From Thermus composti (lineage in GTDB: Bacteria > Deinococcota > Deinococci > Deinococcales > Thermaceae), in contig NZ_BMPJ01000008.1 in NCBI RefSeq assembly GCF_014647535.1, forward strand, positions 1 to 64,000: DNA of 64,000 nt, in the 5' to 3' direction. Under the pieces are notes generated by a model. The model did not search any database and was not told the DNA's origin. It was given only the letters and a program-made list of their open reading frames with translations. Each line of letters starts with the position of its first letter. Within the stretch, counting starts at the first letter, position 1. The position numbers and the translations under genes are program-made. Shown here piece by piece: positions 1 through 6,467 of this stretch.

Positions 1-54
1 ATGAAGTCACCCAAGAACTCTTGAAGCAGGCTAAGGGAGGGCGAGGAAGGAGTT

Positions 55-199
55 TTGGGTAAAGCCCTGATGGAGCGCTTGCACCGGTTGAGGCCGTCAT
101 CTACCTCTTCGCCGGCGTCCTGATGGTGTTGGGGGCCGCTTACATTCTGCTTGGGGCCGTGGTGGAGGGGATTGTTCTCCTTGGTACGGTGGGATGGGG
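55..199 (+). pseudogene. Possible remnant of a small membrane protein (frameshifted)
   Basis: A short reading frame begins with an SD-like AGGAAGGAG and a TTG near position 55 and encodes a start resembling MGKALMERLHR. A one-base shift near position 85 would join it to a strongly hydrophobic stretch (EAVIYLFAGVLMVLGAAYI and onwards). That stretch runs into the rpe promoter. The join and the loose similarity to DUF1622-type small membrane proteins are inference. The preceding bases 1-54 hold no gene I can support. A gene tail entering from outside the window is also possible. Confidence 0.25.
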
Positions 200-205
200 T
201 ATAGT
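200..205 (+). promoter_or_regulatory. -10 element of rpe (leaderless)
   Basis: TATAGT lies six bases before the GTG at 212, the spacing expected when transcription starts on the first base of the start codon. No convincing -35 hexamer is visible at 17 +/- 1 bases. Confidence 0.6.
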
Positions 206-211
206 CTCCCC

Positions 212-868
212 GTGCGGTTTGCCGTTTCCATCTTGACGGCGGACTTTGGCCGGCTTCGGGAAGCGATCCAGGAGGCCGAGGCGGCGGGGGTGGACTGGAT
301 CCACCTGGACGTGATGGACGGGGTCTTCGTCCCCAACCTCACCTTCGGGCCCCTGGTGGTGGAGGCCATCCGGCATGCCACCTCCTTGCCTTTGGACGTC
401 CACCTGATGATGGTGGAGCCGGAGCGCTACCTCGAGGACTTCGCCCGGGCCGGGGCGGACCACATCACGGTGCACTTTGAGGCCACCTACCACCCCCACC
501 GGGCGGTGCAGAAGGTGAAGGAGCTGGGAAAGAAGGCGGGGCTTGCGGTGAACCCGGGGACGCCCCTGGAGGCCTTTGAGCCCCTTTTGCCCGAGCTGGA
601 CCTGGCCCTCCTCATGAGCGTGAACCCGGGCTTCGGCGGCCAGCGCTACATCTCCACCGCCACGGAGAGGCTTCGGCGCCTCAAGGCCCTGCGGGACCGG
701 TTGAACCCCACCTGCCTCATCGTGGTGGACGGCGGCATCAACCGGGGCACCGTGGCCGAGGCCCGGCGGGCGGGGGCCGACGTGGCCGTGGCGGGGAGCG
801 CCCTCTTCAACGAGAGGCCCTTGGCGGAGAACCTGCGGGCCCTGCGGGAGGCCCTGGCGGATGGCTGA
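212..868 (+). CDS. rpe: Ribulose-phosphate 3-epimerase
   Basis: Interconverts ribulose 5-phosphate and xylulose 5-phosphate in the pentose phosphate pathway; cytosolic TIM barrel. The 218-residue product has the family length. It begins MRFAVSILTADF, close to the usual MKIAPSILSADF, and carries HLDVMDG, HLMM, MSVNPGFGGQ and VDGGIN motifs that hold the metal- and phosphate-binding residues. An in-frame ATG lies at 194, but it sits in front of the TATAGT -10 box. The GTG at 212 matches both the family N-terminus and leaderless initiation. It is followed 20 bases later by a peptidase gene with its own -10 box. Confidence 0.95.
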   Translation: MRFAVSILTADFGRLREAIQEAEAAGVDWIHLDVMDGVFVPNLTFGPLVVEAIRHATSLPLDVHLMMVEPERYLEDFARAGADHITVHFEATYHPHRAVQKVKELGKKAGLAVNPGTPLEAFEPLLPELDLALLMSVNPGFGGQRYISTATERLRRLKALRDRLNPTCLIVVDGGINRGTVAEARRAGADVAVAGSALFNERPLAENLRALREALADG

Positions 869-888
869 CCGGTCAGTATTATAGGGGT

Positions 889-2694
889 ATGGAACCCCAA
901 GTCCTCTACCGGATCACCTTCCTCTCCGGGCTTACCGAGGGGCCTGAGGGTTTTCCCCTCCTCTTGGTCACGGACATCCAGGAGGAAGACCCGCCCCGCT
1001 ACCGCACCCGCCTCGCCCTCTTTGACGGCGGGCTCCGCTTCCTCACCCAAGAGGAGGCCCAGAAGCCCCGCTACGCCCACCCCTACGTCTACTTCCTGCG
1101 CCGGGTGGGGGAGAGGCAGGAGCTCTTCCGCCTGGACCTTAGGGGCGGGGAGGCGGAAAGGCTCACAAAGACCCCCGGGGTCCTGGACTACTGGGTGGGG
1201 CCGAAGGGGGAGGTGGCCTTCCTGGCCTTGAAGGAGGCGCCAAAGCCTGGCGCGCCCCGGGTCTACGAGGGCTGGCCCTTCAAGTTTGACGGCAAGGGGC
1301 TTTTGCCCGAGGGGAGGGTGGCCCTCTACCTCCTGGAGGAAGGCGAACCCCGCCTCCTCCTGGACCGCTACCCGTCCCCCAAGGAGCTGGCCTTCGCCCC
1401 GGAGGGGCTTTACCTGGTGATGCCCGAGGACGCCAAGGCCCAGGCCGAGGGGCGGGACACCCTCTACGCCCTGCGGGAGGGGCGGCTTGAGCGGGTGTGG
1501 GGCGGGGTGGGGCCCATCTTCGGCCTGGAGTGGAGCCCGGAGGGGCTTTTCTTCCTGGGCCACGCTTTTGAGCGGGGCGGGGGGACGGAGGCCAGGCTCT
1601 ACCACTTCCGGGATGGGGAGGCCCGGGTCCTCTTCACGGGGAGCCTCTTAAACTCCCTAAATAGCGACCTCCGTTTTGGCCACCACTTCCAGGGGCCTAA
1701 GTGGGGTGGGGACGGAGTCTATCTGGTGCGCACCGAGGAGGGGAGGGCGAGGCTTTACCGGGTGGGATTGGACGGTAAGGCCCTGGCCTTAACCCAGGAA
1801 GGAAGCGTCCTTTCCTTCGCCCTCACCCCCAAAGGGCTTTTCCTCCTCAAGGAGGACTTCACCCGTCCGGCCCGCCTCGAGGGGCCCTTGGGCACCTACG
1901 ACCCCAACGCCGGGGTTTTGGACCTGGCCGAGCCCCTTTACACCGAGTGGGAAAGCCCCGAGGGGCACCGGGTCCCGGGCTGGGTCCTCCTGCCCGAGGG
2001 GGAGGGCCCCCACCCGGTGGTCCTCTACATCCACGGCGGCCCCCACACCGCCTTCGGGGCCGCCCCCATGCTTGAGCTCCAGCTTTTCCGGGCCCAGGGC
2101 TACGCCGTGGCCTTCTGCAACCCCCGGGGCTCCACGGGCTACGGCCAGGACTTCGCCCTTCTGGAAGGGGCCTGGGGGGAAAGGGACGAGCGGGACCTCC
2201 TGGGCTTTTTGGACCACGTCCTTTCCCGCTTTCCCTTAGACCCCAAGCGGGTGGGGGTGGCGGGGGGGAGCTACGGGGGGTATATGGTGAACTGGCTCAC
2301 CGCCCGCCACCCGGAGCGGTTTAAAGCGGCGGTCACCGACCGGAGCATCTGCAACTGGCTCAGCTTCTTCGGGGCCAGCGACATCGGGCCCCGCTTCACC
2401 TACCTGGAGCTTGCCGCCACCCCCTGGGAGCGCCCCGAGGTGCTCTGGGAGAAAAGCCCCTTGCGCCTGGTCCACCAGGTTAAGGCGCCCACCCTGGTGG
2501 TCCATTCCGAGGCGGACCACCGCTGCCCCATAGACCAGGGGGAGACCTGGTACACCGCCCTCTTCCACCTGGGGGTGAAGGCTCGCTTTCTTAGGGTCCC
2601 CGAGGAGGGGCACGAGCTTTCCCGCTCCGGTAGGCCCGACCGCCGCCTGGCCCGGCTTAGGGCCTATCTGGACTGGTGGCGGGAAAACCTCTAA
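889..2694 (+). CDS. S9 family prolyl oligopeptidase / acylaminoacyl-peptidase-like
   Basis: Serine peptidase of clan SC that cleaves short peptides. The 601 residues comprise an N-terminal beta-propeller-like half (about 1-340) with repeated strand patterns, then an alpha/beta-hydrolase domain. The nucleophile elbow GGSYGG places the catalytic serine at residue 461. HGGPH supplies the oxyanion region, a late Asp lies in the SEADHRCP segment, and the His in EEGHELS near the C-terminus completes the triad. No signal peptide is visible, so it probably acts in the cytosol on oligopeptides. A TATTAT at 877-882 lies six bases before the ATG, indicating leaderless transcription. It converges on the DUF3467 gene. 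Confidence 0.9.
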   Translation: MEPQVLYRITFLSGLTEGPEGFPLLLVTDIQEEDPPRYRTRLALFDGGLRFLTQEEAQKPRYAHPYVYFLRRVGERQELFRLDLRGGEAERLTKTPGVLDYWVGPKGEVAFLALKEAPKPGAPRVYEGWPFKFDGKGLLPEGRVALYLLEEGEPRLLLDRYPSPKELAFAPEGLYLVMPEDAKAQAEGRDTLYALREGRLERVWGGVGPIFGLEWSPEGLFFLGHAFERGGGTEARLYHFRDGEARVLFTGSLLNSLNSDLRFGHHFQGPKWGGDGVYLVRTEEGRARLYRVGLDGKALALTQEGSVLSFALTPKGLFLLKEDFTRPARLEGPLGTYDPNAGVLDLAEPLYTEWESPEGHRVPGWVLLPEGEGPHPVVLYIHGGPHTAFGAAPMLELQLFRAQGYAVAFCNPRGSTGYGQDFALLEGAWGERDERDLLGFLDHVLSRFPLDPKRVGVAGGSYGGYMVNWLTARHPERFKAAVTDRSICNWLSFFGASDIGPRFTYLELAATPWERPEVLWEKSPLRLVHQVKAPTLVVHSEADHRCPIDQGETWYTALFHLGVKARFLRVPEEGHELSRSGRPDRRLARLRAYLDWWRENL

Positions 2695-2700
2695 GCCGAG

Positions 2701-2724
2701 GGGGCCGGGTGGAAACCCGGCCCC
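2701..2724. terminator. Hairpin between convergent genes
   Basis: A perfect 10-bp stem GGGGCCGGGT / ACCCGGCCCC with a 4-base loop (GGAA) lies just after the peptidase stop codon and before the end of the leftward DUF3467 gene. There is no T-tract on either side, so it could be a bidirectional terminator or an mRNA-stabilising hairpin. Confidence 0.6.
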
Positions 2725-2752
2725 CCATCCCGGCCGAAGCGCCTTTCAGGGC

Positions 2753-3019
2753 TTAGGCCTGGTTTTCCGCCACCGGCTCGGGGATGGGGCCGAAGGCCTC
2801 CTCGTAGCGGGCCACGTTCTCCGCCAGGCTCCTAAGGAGGGCCTTGGCGTGCTGGGGGCTGGTGACGATCCGGCTCACCACGATGGCCCCCCCTTGGGGC
2901 TGGAGAAGGGCGAAGTCCAGGATGAACTCGTTCTTGGTGTGGGCGATGAGGGCCAGGTTGGTGTAGCGGCCCAGGGCCACGTCCTTGTCAATCTGAATGT
3001 CCAGTTTTATCTCGCTCAT
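2753..3019 (-). CDS. DUF3467 family protein
   Basis: Small soluble protein of 88 residues beginning MSEIKLDIQIDKD. It shows the features of the DUF3467 family: a beta-rich core with YTNLALIAHTKNEFILDFAL and an SRIVTSPQHAKALL segment. The family is of unknown biochemical role. Its start overlaps the stop of the upstream Roadblock gene by four bases (ATGA), so it is the last gene of the ybaB-recR-Roadblock operon. It is present as an intact gene with the same codon bias as its neighbours. Confidence 0.85.
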   Translation of the reverse strand: MSEIKLDIQIDKDVALGRYTNLALIAHTKNEFILDFALLQPQGGAIVVSRIVTSPQHAKALLRSLAENVARYEEAFGPIPEPVAENQA

Positions 3020-3363
3020 CTGAGGGCCTCCTCTAGCTTGGGTAGCGCCTTCTTGAGGGCGAGGCGCACCCGGCCCAGGCTCAGCACCCCGTCCAGGAAG
3101 AGGAGGAGGTGGTGGCCAGGCAGGGGCACCAGCACCAGCGCCCCTTCCGGGTACTCTACCATGACCTCCTCCACCTTTTCCTCCCCTAGGGTCTGGGCCA
3201 GGGCCTTGGCGGCGCCCAGGACCGTGGCCGACCGGGCGGAGAGGAGGGTGGCCTCGGGGGCCGTTTCCTCCCTTCGCTCCTCCACCACGAAGCCGTCCTC
3301 GCTGAGGAGGGCTACCGCCAAAACCCCCCGGGTGGCCTTGAGTTCCTTGAGGATCTCCTCCAC
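3016..3363 (-). CDS. Roadblock/LC7-like protein (third copy)
   Basis: 115 residues starting at a GTG preceded by a good GGAGGT. The pattern helix, GVLAVALLSEDGFVVEE strands, long central helix, a VEYPEGALVLVPL hairpin and final helix matches the Roadblock/LC7 (MglB) fold. Such proteins act as dimeric platforms or GTPase-activating partners of small Ras-like GTPases in bacteria. The first and second Roadblock-like genes lie directly upstream. No MglA-like GTPase gene is present in the window, so the partner is unknown. Assigned by fold pattern, not by a catalytic motif. Confidence 0.75.
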   Translation of the reverse strand: MEEILKELKATRGVLAVALLSEDGFVVEERREETAPEATLLSARSATVLGAAKALAQTLGEEKVEEVMVEYPEGALVLVPLPGHHLLLFLDGVLSLGRVRLALKKALPKLEEALR

Positions 3364-3374
3364 GCCGGACCTCC

Positions 3375-3704
3375 TTAAAGGTTCTGCACCTTGAGGGCGA
3401 TGCGGGATAGCTCCTGGCCGATGGCCTTGCGGTCCATGCCCCGCTCCACCACCGCCCCCAGGACGTAAGGCCCTATCCGCAGGGCCAGGACCTCCAGGTC
3501 GTCGGTGGCCAGGGTGAAGCGGCGCACCTCCCCGGCGAGGGCCTCCGCCAAGGGGGTCATGTGCCGCACCAGGCTGGCGAGCTCCGCCGCCAAGACCTCG
3601 GCAGGAGGGCTTCCCCGGCCCAGGGCCTCAATGACTAGGCCGTCCAGCCCGGTGAGCACCGCCCGCCGCACGCCCAAAGGGGCTAGGCTTTCTAGGTAGG
3701 CCAT
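3375..3704 (-). CDS. Roadblock/LC7-like protein (second copy)
   Basis: 109 residues, ATG start at 3704. The order of elements is a short N-terminal helix, strands VRRAVLTGLDGLVIEA, a long helix of about 25 residues, strands RRFTLATDDLEVLALRIG and YVLGAVVE, then a C-terminal helix. This is the Roadblock/LC7 (MglB-like) pattern. Its start overlaps the end of the first Roadblock-like gene by 13 bases, which suggests translational coupling and perhaps a heteromeric complex. The molecular function in Thermus is not known to me. Confidence 0.75.
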   Translation of the reverse strand: MAYLESLAPLGVRRAVLTGLDGLVIEALGRGSPPAEVLAAELASLVRHMTPLAEALAGEVRRFTLATDDLEVLALRIGPYVLGAVVERGMDRKAIGQELSRIALKVQNL

Positions 3705-4066
3705 CCCACCACCTCCAGAAGCCGCCCGGCGGTTTTGGCCGCCTCGAGGCGGGCCCGGCCCAGGTTGGCCTCGGGGCTTAGGAGGAGGAGGAGAAAGAGC
3801 TCCTCCCGGGAGGAAGGGCCCAGCATCCGGGCATAGCCTACCACGGGATGCCCCCCCACCAGGAGCTCCTCCACCCGGGGGCTTCCCAGGCTTCCCGCGT
3901 AGGCGGAGCGGGCCTGGCGCAAAAGGGCGGCGTGCTCGGCGATGGCCGCCTCCAGGTCCACCCGCCGGCGCCGCACCCCTTCCACCAGAAGCCCCTCCAG
4001 GGTGCCAAGCCCGGCGGCGAAGGCCCCCTCCACCCGGTCCAAAAGCCCCTGGAGCGCCTCCTCCAT
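3692..4066 (-). CDS. Roadblock/LC7-like protein (first copy)
   Basis: 124 residues beginning MEEALQGLLDRVEG. The ATG at 4066 shares one base with the recR stop (TGATG). Secondary-structure pattern and the end SPEANLGRARLEAAKTAGRL resemble Roadblock/LC7 proteins, in which a helix bearing ANLGLVR-like residues closes the fold. It is the first of three consecutive paralogous small genes behind recR. A longer open frame runs upstream across recR but has the composition of an out-of-frame shadow. Confidence 0.7.
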   Translation of the reverse strand: MEEALQGLLDRVEGAFAAGLGTLEGLLVEGVRRRRVDLEAAIAEHAALLRQARSAYAGSLGSPRVEELLVGGHPVVGYARMLGPSSREELFLLLLLSPEANLGRARLEAAKTAGRLLEVVGWPT

Positions 4067-4650
4067 CAAAGGGGTTTCCTCCCTTCCAGGGCCCGGCCCA
4101 AGGTGACCTCGTCCACGTACTCCAGGCTTCCCCCCACGGGGAGGCCGTAGGCCAGCCGGGTGGCCTTCACCCCCCGGCGTTTCAGCTCCTCCGCCAGGAA
4201 GAGGGCGGTGGCCTCTCCCTCCACGGTCATGGAGGTGGCCAGGACCACCTCCTCCACCCCTTCCAGGCGGTCCCAGAGGCTTTCTAGGTTGAGGTCCTCG
4301 GGGCCCACCCCCTCCAAGGGGTTTAAGGCCCCTCCCAGGACGTGGTAAAGCCCCCGGAACTCCCCGCTTCTTTCCAGGGCGAAGAGGTCGGCCACCGTCT
4401 CCACCACGGCGATCACGCCCCGTTCCCGGGAGGGGTCTTGGCAGATGGGGCAGGTTTCTCCTTCCGCCAGGTTGCCGCACACCCGGCAGACCCCCAAGGC
4501 CGCAAGTCCCTCAAGGGCCTCCGCCAGCTCCTTGGCCTCCTCCCGGTGGAAGGCCAGGTGGAGGGCCAGCCTCTGGGCGGTCTTGGGGCCGATGCCGGGG
4601 AGGCGGGAAAGGGCCCGGGAAACCCTTAGGAGGCCTTCGGGGTAGCGCAT
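4066..4650 (-). CDS. recR: Recombination protein RecR
   Basis: RecR works with RecO/RecF to load RecA on SSB-coated gaps. The 194 residues show the standard order. An N-terminal helix-hairpin-helix (LSRLPGIGPKTAQRLALHL) comes first. A C4 zinc finger (C55, C58, C67, C70) follows. A Toprim domain contains VVETVADLFALE and LATSMTVEGEATALFL, and a C-terminal Walker-B-like tail closes the protein. Length and motif order are canonical. It follows ybaB without a gap (cat/cta adjacent), the arrangement found in very many bacteria. Confidence 0.97.
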   Translation of the reverse strand: MRYPEGLLRVSRALSRLPGIGPKTAQRLALHLAFHREEAKELAEALEGLAALGVCRVCGNLAEGETCPICQDPSRERGVIAVVETVADLFALERSGEFRGLYHVLGGALNPLEGVGPEDLNLESLWDRLEGVEEVVLATSMTVEGEATALFLAEELKRRGVKATRLAYGLPVGGSLEYVDEVTLGRALEGRKPL

Positions 4651-4968
4651 CTAGAAGAGCTTCCCCAGCATCTGGCCCACGCTTCCAAGCTCCCGGGCCA
4701 TCTCCTTCTCGGCGAGCTCCTGGGCCTTCTTTTGGGCGTCCTGGATGGCCACCAGGAGGAGGTCCTCGAGGCCTTCGGGGTCGTCCTGGAAGGTGGTGAG
4801 GACCTCGGGCTTGAGCCGAACCCCCAGGATCCTCCCCTGGCCGTTGGCCTCCACCTCCACCAGGCCCTGGGCGGAGCCCACCACGGTCATGGTTTCCAGC
4901 CGCTCCTGGACTTCCGCCGCCTTCTTCTGGGCTTTTTGGGCTTCCTTGAGCAGTTTCTGCAGGTTCAT
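4651..4968 (-). CDS. ybaB: YbaB/EbfC family nucleoid-associated protein
   Basis: Small dimeric DNA-binding protein, 105 residues, with an N-terminal alpha helix rich in Lys/Gln/Glu (MNLQKLLKEAQKAQKKAAEV), a central beta-sheet (TVVGSAQGLVEVEANGQGRI) and C-terminal helices. This is the YbaB/EbfC fold. First gene of the leftward operon with recR. An SD-like GAGAGGGAGAG precedes the ATG, and a TATACT on the minus strand (4984-4989) forms half of a shared bidirectional promoter with hemB. Confidence 0.93.
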   Translation of the reverse strand: MNLQKLLKEAQKAQKKAAEVQERLETMTVVGSAQGLVEVEANGQGRILGVRLKPEVLTTFQDDPEGLEDLLLVAIQDAQKKAQELAEKEMARELGSVGQMLGKLF

Positions 4969-4983
4969 CGTCTCTCCCTCTCA

Positions 4984-4991
4984 AGTATAGT
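4984..4991. promoter_or_regulatory. Overlapping divergent -10 boxes for ybaB and hemB
   Basis: The octamer AGTATAGT contains TATAGT on the plus strand (4986-4991, seven bases before the hemB ATG) and TATACT on the minus strand (4984-4989, 15 bases before the ybaB ATG). The two promoters therefore share most of one -10 region and can hardly be occupied at the same time. Confidence 0.6.
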
Positions 4992-4998
4992 GGAAGGC

Positions 4999-5979
4999 AT
5001 GGAGCGCCCAAGAAGGCTTCGCGCCCCCCTCCTCAGGCCCTTGGTGGCGGAGGTGGACCTCGCCCCCAGGCACCTCATCCTGCCCCTTTTCGTCAAGGAG
5101 GAAGGGGAGCGGGAGGAGGTCCCTTCCATGCCCGGGGTCTACCGCCACCCCTTGAAGGACCTCCCCCGGGTGGGGGAGGCGGCTCTGGCGGCGGGGCTTG
5201 GGGGGGTGATCCTCTTCGGCGTCCTGCCTCAGGAGGCCAAGGACCCCTGGGGCAAGGGGGCCTACGCCGAGGAAGGGGTGGTCCAGCGGGCCATCCGCCT
5301 CCTCAAGGGGGAGTTTCCGGAGCTTCTGGTCATCGCCGACACCTGCCTTTGCGAGTACACCGACCACGGCCACTGCGGGGTGGTGCGGGAGGGGCCTTTG
5401 GGGTTTTACGTGGACAACGACGCCACCCTGGAGCTCCTCGCCAAGACCGCCCTCTCCCAGGCCCGGGCGGGGGCCGACGTGGTGGCCCCTAGCGCCATGA
5501 TGGACGGCCAGGTGCGGGCCATCCGGGAGGCCTTGGACAAGGAGGGGTTTACCCACGTTCCCATCCTTTCCTACGCGGTGAAGTACGCCTCCGCCTTCTA
5601 CGGCCCCTTTAGGGACGCGGCCCAAAGCGCCCCCCAGTTCGGCGACCGCGCGGGCTACCAGATGGACCCCAGGGCGGGGCTTTGGGACGCCTTGCGGGAG
5701 GCCCGGCTGGACGACCTCGAGGGGGCCGACCTCCTCATGGTCAAGCCCGCCCTGCCCTACCTGGACGTCCTTTATGCCCTTAAAGGGCGCTTCGCCAAGC
5801 CCCTTTTCGCCTACCAGGTCTCCGGGGAATACGCCATGCTGAAGGCCGCGGCCCTAAGGGGCTGGCTGGACGAGAGGAAAGCCGTTTTGGAGACCCTCTA
5901 CGCCCTGCGCCGGGCCGGGGCCCAGGGGATCCTCACCTACTTTGCCCTCGAGGCGGCCCGCTGGCTCAAGGAGGCGTAG
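4999..5979 (+). CDS. hemB: Delta-aminolevulinic acid dehydratase (porphobilinogen synthase)
   Basis: Condenses two aminolevulinates to porphobilinogen in haem biosynthesis. The 326 residues contain the two Schiff-base lysines (K195 in SYAVKYAS, K249 in LMVKPALPYLD), the cysteine-rich zinc site DTCLCEYTDHGHCG, and YQMDPR. The presence of this cysteine site indicates the zinc-dependent form. The ATG at 4999 is chosen because TATAGT lies seven bases upstream; a longer open frame upstream overlaps ybaB and is not real. Its last bases overlap the decayed MFS gene on the other strand. Confidence 0.96.
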   Translation: MERPRRLRAPLLRPLVAEVDLAPRHLILPLFVKEEGEREEVPSMPGVYRHPLKDLPRVGEAALAAGLGGVILFGVLPQEAKDPWGKGAYAEEGVVQRAIRLLKGEFPELLVIADTCLCEYTDHGHCGVVREGPLGFYVDNDATLELLAKTALSQARAGADVVAPSAMMDGQVRAIREALDKEGFTHVPILSYAVKYASAFYGPFRDAAQSAPQFGDRAGYQMDPRAGLWDALREARLDDLEGADLLMVKPALPYLDVLYALKGRFAKPLFAYQVSGEYAMLKAAALRGWLDERKAVLETLYALRRAGAQGILTYFALEAARWLKEA

Positions 5980-6436
5980 CCCTTTGGCTCGGGGCGGGGA
6001 TGCCCCCGGTGAGGACCTCCTTCACCCGGCCGAAGAAACCCCCTTGGGGGCGTTTTTCCGGCCGCAAGGGGGGAAGCCCCAAGAGGATGAGCCCCGAGAG
6101 GGGGTAGGTGAGGGCGTCCAGGTAGAAGGCGTAGGCGGGGCCTACCCAGGCCACCAAAACCCCCGCCGCCCCCACGAAGAGCACTATGAGGAAGGAGGCT
6201 ATGGGCCTCGAGGAGGGGGATCAGGGCCACCAAGGGGGCCCTGAGGAGGTCGGAGGCCACGAGGAGGGTCTTGCGGTCCTGGGTGTCGGCCCAGGCGGAA
6301 AGCAGAGGGGAAAAGACCACGGTGCCGAGGAGCTGGGTGCCCAGCACCAGGGAGACCCGGAGGACGTTTCCCGTGAGGAGGTAGACCAGGACCAAAAGGG
6401 CCACCCGGAAAAAGCCGGGTTTCGGAGAACCTTCAT
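5966..6436 (-). pseudogene. Decayed MFS transporter
   Basis: A perfect TATAAT (minus strand, 6454-6459), an SD-like AGGGGAG and an ATG at 6436 open a product MKVLRNPAF. At a run of five T on the coding strand (6409-6413) the frame must shift to continue FFRVALLVLVYLLTGN. It then runs through a typical MFS loop (SPLLSAWADTQDRKTLLVAS) to about 6190. There a second shift and a deletion join it to WVGPAYAFYLDALTYPLSGL. The remaining six C-terminal helices are missing. The order matches MFS_3 (EntS-like) exporters of about 400 residues, so this is a dead gene of about 150 codons. Confidence 0.8.
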
Positions 6437-6467
6437 ACTCCCCTTTTGGGGGGATTATAGCCAAAAA

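Noticed and set aside
4732-4998. Longer hemB start inside ybaB
   Set aside because: The family N-terminus begins at MERPRRLRAP and a -10 box precedes that ATG by seven bases.
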